A stretch of DNA of 49,900 nucleotides from Wenzhouxiangellaceae bacterium. Its GTDB lineage: Bacteria > Pseudomonadota > Gammaproteobacteria > Xanthomonadales > Wenzhouxiangellaceae. The stretch covers positions 1-49,900 of the forward strand of contig JAGXKW010000021.1 in NCBI GenBank assembly GCA_018334995.1, written 5' to 3'. The translations under genes and the position numbers were made by a program. Shown here one piece after another: positions 42,895-49,900 of this stretch (its first letter is position 1; every line of letters begins with the position of its first letter). The notes below the pieces were generated by a model. It did no database searches, was not told where the DNA came from, and saw only the letters and a list, made by a program, of their open reading frames with translations.

Positions 42895-43776
42895 CTATCC
42901 GTCCTGAACCGGCTTCACCCGGGCGATCAGCCAGTCGGCGCCGGTGTTGATGGCCCAGCGCGAGGGGCGGGTCACGCACCGTCCGGCGAAACGCAGGTTG
43001 TCGGAGGTGATGGCGCCGACCGTGCGCACCAGCCCGATCGGCCCGCGTACGGCCAGCAACCGGCGAGCGTTTCGCCGCGTGAGATCGAAACCCTCGTGCA
43101 GCAATCCGCCGTAGAGGTCGGTCACGTCGAGCATCAGTTGGTGCGGTGCGTTGACGGCCGGATCCGCGGTTTCGCTTCGGCCCGGGTGGCGGGTCGGCAG
43201 GTCGAAGTGCGCGGCCAGTTCCGGATACTGATCCGCGAGGACCGCCATGTCGGCGGCCGGATCCTCGGTGCCGTCTCCATCGATGATCTCGGCCCAGTCG
43301 GATTTGCCGAGAACCTTCTCGGCACGGGCGTAGAACACCGCTTCCTCGTCGCGCATGTGCATGCGGGCATGCTGTATGTAGCCATGAATTCGCGCGGCCA
43401 GGCGCTCGCCCTTCTTCCCGCGAAGCGCATCGGGCGGCTCGGCGGCCAGCGCTTCGGCCAGTTCGGCGGTCTCACGCTCGCCGGTCTCGTGCTCTTCTTC
43501 CAGCTTGGCCAGGGTGTCGGCCAGCGCCGGCCGTTTGCGCCTGATTTTTTCGAACAGGCGATCTTCGCGTGGATGGTGGTAGCCGTGCTGATAGCGCAGC
43601 AGGTAGCCGAATGCCTCGGCCAGAATCGGCTGCACGGCTTCCGGTTCCCCGGCCAGTCGATCGAGCAGGCCGTCGATTGTGCGCAGCACGCGCGACAGAC
43701 CGGCATGATCGTTTCTCAGGCGCCGCATGAAGGCAGCGCCCGGGTTGGCAGTGCCGACGGGTTCGCTCGATGTCAT
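42895..43776 (-). CDS. Hemerythrin-domain protein
   Basis: 293 aa. The N-terminal 165 residues form a hemerythrin HHE four-helix bundle with iron ligands in NDHAGLSRVL, YQHGYHHPREDRLF, EEEHETGERE and HARMHMRDEEAVFY. The C-terminal 130 residues are an additional region (LMLDVTDLYGGLLHEGFDLT) of unknown type. The domain binds oxygen or senses redox and iron. The start codon overlaps the end of the lipase gene by 4 bp (ATGA), so the two are translationally coupled. Confidence 0.88.
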   Translation of the reverse strand: MTSSEPVGTANPGAAFMRRLRNDHAGLSRVLRTIDGLLDRLAGEPEAVQPILAEAFGYLLRYQHGYHHPREDRLFEKIRRKRPALADTLAKLEEEHETGERETAELAEALAAEPPDALRGKKGERLAARIHGYIQHARMHMRDEEAVFYARAEKVLGKSDWAEIIDGDGTEDPAADMAVLADQYPELAAHFDLPTRHPGRSETADPAVNAPHQLMLDVTDLYGGLLHEGFDLTRRNARRLLAVRGPIGLVRTVGAITSDNLRFAGRCVTRPSRWAINTGADWLIARVKPVQDG

Positions 43777-44687
43777 GGGCAGCGCTCGCGAATGAAATCG
43801 GCCAGCCGGGCGATGGCGCGGCCGGATTCCGGAGTGAACGACAGCGCCTGCCAGCCGTGCGGCATGCGATCCCAGATGTCGACTTCGGCCGACACGCCCG
43901 CGGCTCGGGCACGCTCGGCGCAGCGCCGGCTGTCGTCGAGCAGGATCTCGGTGTTGCTGACCTGGAAAAACAGCGGCGGCAGGCCGGTGAAGTCGCCCAG
44001 CACCGGTGAGACGTGCGGGTGAGTCTTCAGCTCGGTTCGTCCGCCCAGGTAAAGGCGGCGGATCTCGTCGCCCTGTTCGAGGCTCAGCAAGGCATCGCGT
44101 TTGGCATTGTCGACACGCGAGCCCTGGTCGGGTTCATCGGTGAAATCGGCCGCCGGCGACATCAGCACGGCGCCGCCCGGCAGCGGCATGCAGTGGTCGC
44201 GCAGCGACAGCATCAGGGCCAGCGCCAGGCAGCCGCCCGCCGACATCCCGCTGACGAAGATATGCTCGGGTGCCACGCCGCGTTCGAGAAGCTGGTGGTA
44301 GGCCTCCAGGCAGTCATTCAGCCCGGCCGGGTAGGGATTTTCGGGCGCGAGGCGATAAAACACCAGCCGTCCGCGAGCCTGGGCGTCACGGCACAGGCGG
44401 GCCAGCAGCAGGCGCTCGGCGCGCTTGAAACGGGTCATGAACGCGCCGCCGGGCAGGTGCAGGACGACGCGCTCGGTGGCCCCCGAGACAGGCGTCAGCC
44501 ATTCGGCATCGCAATGCGCCAGCCCGGGTTCCAGCTCGATATGGACATCGTCGGGCACACCGGGGAAGAAACGCTCCATTCTCCGGATCTGGTTGCGCAT
44601 GTCGTCGACCGACAGATCGTGCTTGAGCGCCTGGCGAACGGTCAGTCGACCGAGCAGCTTGGCGGTTCTTGTCTGCCAGCTGACCAC
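43773..44687 (-). CDS. Alpha/beta hydrolase, hormone-sensitive-lipase type
   Basis: 304 aa. The oxyanion segment is HLPGGAFM (usual HGGG pattern relaxed). The nucleophile is Ser149 in GMSAGGCLAL. Asp and His near the C terminus (CAERARAAGVSAEVDIWDRM, PHGWQAL) complete the triad. This class hydrolyses esters of small acyl or neutral lipid substrates. It lies between WS/DGAT (138 bp upstream) and hemerythrin (4-bp overlap), so it may degrade the neutral lipids that the acyltransferase makes. No signal peptide is seen. Confidence 0.88.
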   Translation of the reverse strand: MVSWQTRTAKLLGRLTVRQALKHDLSVDDMRNQIRRMERFFPGVPDDVHIELEPGLAHCDAEWLTPVSGATERVVLHLPGGAFMTRFKRAERLLLARLCRDAQARGRLVFYRLAPENPYPAGLNDCLEAYHQLLERGVAPEHIFVSGMSAGGCLALALMLSLRDHCMPLPGGAVLMSPAADFTDEPDQGSRVDNAKRDALLSLEQGDEIRRLYLGGRTELKTHPHVSPVLGDFTGLPPLFFQVSNTEILLDDSRRCAERARAAGVSAEVDIWDRMPHGWQALSFTPESGRAIARLADFIRERCP

Positions 44688-44825
44688 GTCAGCGTTTAAA
44701 TGCCTGGATGTTCAATTGCCCACCTGGATATTCATCAGCAATGGATCATAATCCAATCGGCCCGCGCTGTTGAGAACGTTCCGGTCGCGGGGCTGCAGCG
44801 TATCGGACGGTAAACAGGGGCTGGC

Positions 44826-46214
44826 TCAGGGCGTTACCCGGACCAGCTCGCGCCACGCCTGCTCCACATGAACGGCGAGGGCAGGCAGGTTGTGGAGGCT
44901 CGCGCCGTTGCCGACGAAGCCGAAGTCCATGCTGCCGTTGCAAGAGATGACGGTAGCGTTCAGACCCACCCCGGCCGCGATCGCCGAGACCGGATAGACG
45001 CCCGTGAGCGGTGCACCGTTGAGGTAGAGCTGGCGATCCCAGCCGGGGATGTTAGAGATGACGAGGTTGGCCGAGGGGCGGGTGACCCGGTCGGCGTGGG
45101 TGACCGAACCCAGGCCGGCGATGGCCATCATGCCGGCGGCATAACCCAGTGCGGTCTCCCGGGACATGGCGCGGATGTCTTCCTTGGCCTCGTTCATCGA
45201 TTCGGCCACCTCGACCAGGCGCTCGGCCACCGGCGCCCCGGGCGCGCCCATGCGCACGAATACCGCGGAGACCTTGGTGCCGCCGGAAGCGTCGTCGGTC
45301 TCCCGCAGCGAGACCGGGCACATGGCCACCAGCCGGTGCTCGAAAGGCTGGTCCTGTTCGGCCAGGTAGCGATGCACGCCGGCGTCGATCACGGTCATGG
45401 CGACATCGTTCAGCGTGGCGCCGTAATGTTTGCCGACCCGCCGCATAGCCGGCAGCGGGAGTGACAGCGTAGCCACCGTGCGGGCATTCAATACCGGCTC
45501 GTTCATCGGCCCGCGATGCGCCGCGAACGGCACGCTGCCCTGGGTCGATAGCCCGATCCGGTTCCACACACCCTTTCGCAGGCTGCCGAGCAGCGCCATG
45601 TACTGGCTGGTCGCGGTGGTGCTCACGCCCAGCAGCCGCTTGATCATGGCCTTGGGCGGGCGTGGCTTGCGCACCGGCACGTCGACGGCGAACAACGGTT
45701 TGGGCACGCCCTTGTGTCGGGTCGTGCGCAGGCTTGCATTGACCCGGCGCGCCGCACTGACGCCGTCGACGATGGCGTGGTGCATCTTGACGAACAGCGC
45801 AAATCGCCCGCCCGGCACCTGGTCGATCACCCAGACCCGAAACAGCGGGCGGTCGCGATCGAGCATGGTCTCGTGAAGATCACCCGCCAGGTAGAGCAGA
45901 TCCTCGTAGCGTGCGCCGGCGGGCAGCGCGATGTGCTGGACGTGATGGCGCGGGTCGTAGTCATTGGCCGGCAACCAGCGCGGGGTGTGCGTGCCGGACA
46001 GTTCCGGCACGCCGTCGAACGGTGGGGTGGGCCGAGCGGCGCGATAGGCCTCGACGATCTCCCGCACCAGTCCGCGCCGGCCCTTGGGCTTTTCGAACAG
46101 CATCAGGCCGCAGACATGAATCGGATTGGACTGCGATTCGGCCAGCAGCATCATCACGTCCATCAGCGGGATCTGTTTCGACAAGACGTTTCCCGAATCC
46201 TTGAAAAGGCGCAC
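44826..46214 (-). CDS. WS/DGAT bifunctional wax ester synthase / diacylglycerol acyltransferase
   Basis: 462 aa using the GTG at 46214. A TTG at 46184 (SKQIPLMDVMM) is an alternative with a similarly weak ribosome site. The catalytic motif HHAIVDG is at 145-151 (FALFVKMHHAIVDGVSAAR). The C-terminal part has NDVAMTVIDAGVHRYLAEQ and NLVISNIPGWDRQLYLNGAP, the conserved PLW-/NIPGP-like region. It makes wax esters or triacylglycerol as storage lipids. Lipase and hemerythrin follow. Together they look like a neutral-lipid storage and turnover unit. Confidence 0.93.
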   Translation of the reverse strand: MRLFKDSGNVLSKQIPLMDVMMLLAESQSNPIHVCGLMLFEKPKGRRGLVREIVEAYRAARPTPPFDGVPELSGTHTPRWLPANDYDPRHHVQHIALPAGARYEDLLYLAGDLHETMLDRDRPLFRVWVIDQVPGGRFALFVKMHHAIVDGVSAARRVNASLRTTRHKGVPKPLFAVDVPVRKPRPPKAMIKRLLGVSTTATSQYMALLGSLRKGVWNRIGLSTQGSVPFAAHRGPMNEPVLNARTVATLSLPLPAMRRVGKHYGATLNDVAMTVIDAGVHRYLAEQDQPFEHRLVAMCPVSLRETDDASGGTKVSAVFVRMGAPGAPVAERLVEVAESMNEAKEDIRAMSRETALGYAAGMMAIAGLGSVTHADRVTRPSANLVISNIPGWDRQLYLNGAPLTGVYPVSAIAAGVGLNATVISCNGSMDFGFVGNGASLHNLPALAVHVEQAWRELVRVTP

Positions 46215-46406
46215 AGTATAGCCATCCGGCTCGACCGATCAATTGCCTGCGCCGCGCCGGTTCCAGGATTGGTGCCAGCGTTGCCTGCAGGCCCTGTATC
46301 TGAACCGGTTGGGCATGTCCTGCAAATCCTGGACCGCCGAGCGGCATTGTGCGAAAGTTACACTGATCTTTTGTCCATCTCCGGTTTTTGACACGGGCCC
46401 GCGTTC

Positions 46407-47756
46407 ATGCCGCCAGACGACCAAAGCAGGCGCATCGGTCCAGCCCCCGGGCGTCTGGCGCTGTGGTCCTGGGCACTTTACGACTGGGCCAACAGCGCCT
46501 TTTTCACAATCATCCTGACGTTCGTGTTCGCCCGCTATTTCAGCCAGACGGTGGTCGGTGACGAGGTTGCCGGCACCCAGGCGTGGGGCAATATCGTCGG
46601 CGTGGCCGGGGCGGTGGTGGCGGTGCTTGCGCCGTTCCTGGGTGCGATCGCCGATCGGGGCGGGCGGCGCAAGCCGTGGCTGCTGTTCTTCACGCTGTTG
46701 TGCGTCATCGCTTGCGCAATGCTGTGGTTCGTGCGTCCGACGGCCGATGATTTGTGGTGGGCCGCAATCTGGGTGGGCGTGGGCACTCTGGGCGCGGAGT
46801 TCGCGTTCGTGTTCTACAACACGATGCTGCCCGATCTGGTCGAGCCAAAACGGCTGGGCCGCTGGTCGGGCTGGGGCTGGGGCCTGGGCTACGTCGGCGG
46901 CGTGGCGTGCCTGCTGCTGGCGCTGTTCGGATTCGTCCAGACCGAGGGGCCGATTTTCGGCATCGAAATCGACCGTGAACAGGCCGAGCACGTGCGCGCG
47001 ACATTCGCGCTGGTCGCGGTCTGGTACCTGGTGTTCGCGTTGCCGCTGTTCGCGTTCACGCCAGACGAGCCGTCGAAGGGCCTGGGACCTGGCGACGCCG
47101 TGCGCTCGGGGCTGAAGCAGCTCAAGGAATCGGTCAGGAACGCCCGCGAGTACGGCGACATCCTGAAATTCCTGGTCGCGCGGATGATCTATACCGACGG
47201 CTTGGCGACGGTGTTCGCGTTCGGCGGCGTCTACGCCGCCGGTACCTTCGACATGAGCCAGACCGGGGTGCTGCGCTTCGGCATCGCGATCAATGTTGCC
47301 GCCGGGCTGGGCGCGCTGGCGCTCTCATGGGTGGACGACTGGATCGGCGGCCGCAACACGATCCTGCTTTCGCTGACCGGGCTGATCGCCAGCGCCAGCG
47401 CGATCCTGGTAGTCGAAGACGTCGTCTGGTTCTGGGTATTCGCGGTGATCATCGGCATCTTCGTCGGTCCGCTGCAGGCCGCCAGCCGCTCGCACATGGC
47501 GCGCGTGGCGCCGGAACACCTTCGCAGCCAGATGTTCGGACTGTTCACCTTCTCCGGCAAGGCGACGGCCTTCGCCGGGCCGCTGCTCGTCGGTGCAGTG
47601 ACCGCCGCCACCGCCAGTCAGCGCTGGGGCATGAGTACGATCGTCGTGTTCTTCGCCGTCGGTTTTGCGTTGATGCTGACGGTTCCAACGGCAGACGCCG
47701 CCGGCCGGGGAAACCGCCGAATACGAGATCGCGCCCGGAATGAATCGGCGAAATAG
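46407..47756 (+). CDS. MFS transporter, UMF1/ATG22 family
   Basis: 449 aa. N-terminal RLALWSWALYDWANSAFFTI is the hallmark of the UMF1 family. A membrane-loop motif GAIADRGGRRKPWLLFFT and about 12 helices follow. YNTMLPDLVEPKRLGRWSGW and the GLGYVGGVACLLL region are also typical. Substrates of bacterial members are mostly unknown (yeast Atg22 exports amino acids from the vacuole). It stands alone, divergent from WS/DGAT. Confidence 0.9.
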   Translation: MPPDDQSRRIGPAPGRLALWSWALYDWANSAFFTIILTFVFARYFSQTVVGDEVAGTQAWGNIVGVAGAVVAVLAPFLGAIADRGGRRKPWLLFFTLLCVIACAMLWFVRPTADDLWWAAIWVGVGTLGAEFAFVFYNTMLPDLVEPKRLGRWSGWGWGLGYVGGVACLLLALFGFVQTEGPIFGIEIDREQAEHVRATFALVAVWYLVFALPLFAFTPDEPSKGLGPGDAVRSGLKQLKESVRNAREYGDILKFLVARMIYTDGLATVFAFGGVYAAGTFDMSQTGVLRFGIAINVAAGLGALALSWVDDWIGGRNTILLSLTGLIASASAILVVEDVVWFWVFAVIIGIFVGPLQAASRSHMARVAPEHLRSQMFGLFTFSGKATAFAGPLLVGAVTAATASQRWGMSTIVVFFAVGFALMLTVPTADAAGRGNRRIRDRARNESAK

Positions 47757-48047
47757 ATTGGAGAATAAACAGGGGATGAATTGGACGGATACAGCTCAAG
47801 AAGGGCAACGGTCGAGGACGGTCCGAAGGTGTTGCCGCGGCCTGGGGCCGCGCCGAAATATGGCAAGCGAATGCCCTTCGTCAGGGCCGTCCCACGGTCT
47901 TGCGCCAAGCTCCGCCGATAACTCCATCGCCGGCGTTACCGACAGGTCACGCCAGATTTTCTTCCGGTGCCAAGCTTGCCGAAAGCTTGAATCTTGTCGG
48001 TCCTGATGACTTATGCTCCGTCCCGGGATCGAACAAGAGTCAAGGCC

Positions 48048-49379
48048 ATGAAAAACTTCTTGAAGCTGGTCGCCGGAGCGCTGCTTGCCGGTAATGCCTC
48101 CGCGGGCTGGGAAGTGCAGTGGATCGAGCGCTTCGACGGCGACGGTGTGGACTGGAATAACTGGACGGCGCAGACGAAAGCGAACTACAACAACGAGGTC
48201 CAGTGCTATACCGACGACGACTCCTCGGAACGAAGAAATTACGAGGTCTCCGACGGCACCCTGAAGATCATTGCCCGCAGGGACGACGTCGAGTGTCCCG
48301 GGCTGAACGGGCAGTTCAAATCCTGGACCTCGGGCCGTCTGAACAGCAAGGACAAGCAGGAATTCCTGTATGGCCGAATCGAGTCCCGCATTCGGTTCCA
48401 CAACCTGGAGGGCGGCACCTGGCCGGCCTTCTGGATGCTGGAAAACCGGATCGCGGAGCAGCCGGTTGCCGGCGACGGCGACGATATCGGCTGGCCCAGC
48501 CCGGGCGCATCGGAAATCGATGTTTGGGAATGGTTTGCCAACGAGCCGGACAGCTATATCACCAATTTCTTCAACGATTTCGGCTTCGCCTGCGGGCTCG
48601 AGGAGCGCCACCCCTATCCGGAAGGGGCCGCGGACGTGCTCGAATGGCATGTCTATGCCATGGAGTGGACCGCTGACGAGATTTCCTTTTACATGGACGA
48701 CAGGCTGATGGCATCGTACGACATGCGCGGCTGTCCGGTCTATCAGGAACCCATGTTCGTGCTGCTCAACGTCGCCGTTGGCGGCAACCTGGGTGGTGCG
48801 ATCGACCCCGATCTTGCCGAGGCGACGATGGAAGTCGACTATGTTGCGCACTGTCAGCAGTCGGTGGCCAGCGATGCCGACAAGTGCGATCAGAGCACGC
48901 CGCAGGCATTCCGGTTCGATTATCGAGAGGATGCCGACGGCCAGTGGGTGAACGACGTGCCGGAGTTTGCCGGCAATGCGCAGGGCTTGACGCTGGACTA
49001 CCTGCCCTTTGCCGATTTACTGTTCGTGGCCTGGTTCACCTATGTCGATGCACCGGCTCCGGATCCGGCAGTCGGCCCGGATGGCGTCGGTGCGTCTGAC
49101 AATCGCTGGCTGACCGCGCAGCTGGAAGTCGATGGCAATACCGCCGAGGGTCCAATATACGCCTCGACCGGCGGACGATTCGACGCCCCGGAGCAGGCCG
49201 GACAGGAAACGCTGGAAGTCGGCAACATGACGATCGAGTTCACTGGCTGCGATCGCTCGGCGGTTTCGTATCAACTCGAGGGCACTGGGCTGGCGCGGGA
49301 TTTTTCCATGGTGCCGCTGGAACAGCTGGTCAATAGCCAGTTCCGGTGCAAGAGCGAGCAGAACCGTCGAGTCGAATGA
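48048..49379 (+). CDS. Secreted GH16-family beta-glucanase
   Basis: 443 aa from ATG 48048 behind CAAGAGTCAAGG. A frame from 47994 would include the promoter region. Signal peptide residues 1-19 (LVAGALLAGNASA). The GH16 jelly roll carries the catalytic motif ExDxxE as Glu156-Asp158-Glu161 (SEIDVWEWF), with WPAFWML and GRIESRIRF. Substrate is likely a 1,3(4)-beta-glucan such as laminarin, inferred from the motif type. Residues about 275-443 form a further domain (RFDYREDADGQWVNDVPEFA ...) without a recognised name. A candidate promoter (TTGAAT about 18 bp before TATGCT, near 48012) lies upstream. The gap 47757-48047 holds no gene. Confidence 0.9.
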   Translation: MKNFLKLVAGALLAGNASAGWEVQWIERFDGDGVDWNNWTAQTKANYNNEVQCYTDDDSSERRNYEVSDGTLKIIARRDDVECPGLNGQFKSWTSGRLNSKDKQEFLYGRIESRIRFHNLEGGTWPAFWMLENRIAEQPVAGDGDDIGWPSPGASEIDVWEWFANEPDSYITNFFNDFGFACGLEERHPYPEGAADVLEWHVYAMEWTADEISFYMDDRLMASYDMRGCPVYQEPMFVLLNVAVGGNLGGAIDPDLAEATMEVDYVAHCQQSVASDADKCDQSTPQAFRFDYREDADGQWVNDVPEFAGNAQGLTLDYLPFADLLFVAWFTYVDAPAPDPAVGPDGVGASDNRWLTAQLEVDGNTAEGPIYASTGGRFDAPEQAGQETLEVGNMTIEFTGCDRSAVSYQLEGTGLARDFSMVPLEQLVNSQFRCKSEQNRRVE

Positions 49380-49523
49380 ACCGGCAAGACATTTCCCGGG
49401 GCCTGGCGCTGTCCGATCCGGTCGACTCGAGGAAGGCCGTTTCTTCGGTCTGCGCCGCTCTCGATTGGTGGTTTCGGCTTTTCTTGAACGAACTCAGGAA
49501 GTTCGGCAATGTGCGCAAATCTT

Positions 49524-49900
49524 TCAATATTCGGCCGACGTTGAATCTCCGGGTGTGGCGCGGAATGCATCGATCGTTTCGCTGATGAATGCGCTGTTTT
49601 CTTCCGGCGTGAAGCGTCCGCCGTCGGCAATCGCCCGGGCACGTTCGAACAGTGGCTGGAAGAGTTTCCGGCCATCGACTTCGGGCTTCAGCCGAATGCG
49701 CGTGGCGGTTTGCATCGCTTCGTCCCAGTAATTCCGGACCTCGCCCCAGAATTGTGCTGTGGCGGCCCAATACTCGTCGCCGGGCGTGGTGTCGAAATCG
49801 CCGATCCGCTCATAGCGCGCGATGCCGATCTCGCGCGCCAGGCTGGATTCAACCTCGCCCGGCGCTTTCAGCACGGCCTTGACGTTGTGTTCTTCCTGCA
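49524..49900 (-). CDS. Unidentified protein, C-terminal part (5' end outside window)
   Basis: The frame is open from the right edge to the TGA at 49524, giving about 125 codons. A GTG at 49874 inside it is unlikely to be the true start because the frame continues upstream (QEEHNVKAVLKAPGEV). The visible part is hydrophilic, with a helical C-terminal region (EYWAATAQFWGEVRNYWDEA, RKLFQPLFERARAIADGGRF). No motif is recognised. The DNA from 49380 to 49523 between this and the GH16 gene shows nothing. Confidence 0.5.
   Translation of the reverse strand, partial: QEEHNVKAVLKAPGEVESSLAREIGIARYERIGDFDTTPGDEYWAATAQFWGEVRNYWDEAMQTATRIRLKPEVDGRKLFQPLFERARAIADGGRFTPEENSAFISETIDAFRATPGDSTSAEY

Overview
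The window reads as chromosomal DNA of a high-GC gammaproteobacterium close to the Lysobacterales/Xanthomonadales and Wenzhouxiangella-type lineages. The reasons are the ponA // pilMNOPQ divergent locus, an ECF sigma / anti-sigma / DUF4252 trio, a NAD-type gap with pgk, and GH16 and WS/DGAT genes. The lineage is inferred from gene content and not from a marker-gene search. No rRNA, tRNA, CRISPR array, prophage or plasmid backbone was seen.

Layout. 0-5 kb is unstable. It holds the 5' end of a REP-type (Y1_Tnp) transposase cut by the window edge, two inverted clusters of a GGACACCCACCTCGTACG repeat, a lipoprotein-like methyltransferase, a frameshifted DUF4112/membrane-protein relic, a cupin-tautomerase operon with a divergent winged-helix/TPR regulator, and the left end of a broken ISL3-family element. 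4.9-16 kb is mostly housekeeping: the ECF sigma trio, glmU, exbD, DUF4870, a fatty-acid desaturase, tatD, a GGDEF-EAL protein, ribosomal protein L31 type B and citrate synthase. 16-24.7 kb is the cell-wall and type IV pilus locus: PBP1a on the minus strand and pilMNOPQ on the plus strand. A previously unlisted 40-codon ORF with a strong Shine-Dalgarno sequence ends inside the TTG start codon of pilM.

24.7-36.5 kb holds DUF938, free-Met-sulfoxide reductase, sixA, threonine dehydratase, pepN, an HNH nuclease, a DegQ/HtrA protease, gap, an XRE-2TM regulator and pgk. Several kinds of small repeat lie between these genes: an inverted REP pair, a heptamer tandem, and a CCCCGG..CCGGGG palindrome found three times. 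36.5-40 kb is a second repeat-rich segment: a complete REP-type transposase, then a cytochrome b / cytochrome c' pair, with GGACAGGCANTTCTTG-like repeats on both sides. 40-49.9 kb carries a PQQ-type sugar dehydrogenase lipoprotein, two MFS carriers, a neutral-lipid cluster (WS/DGAT acyltransferase, HSL-type lipase, hemerythrin), a secreted GH16 beta-glucanase and an unidentified gene cut by the right edge.

The least ordinary material is (1) the two related REP-type transposases, each next to its own repeat family and apparently without the usual catalytic tyrosine in the complete copy, (2) the leader ORF overlapping pilM, (3) probable leaderless promoters, best seen at the ECF sigma gene, and (4) operator-like repeats at two regulator genes. 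No clear multi-gene system of unknown type could be demonstrated from the sequence alone.
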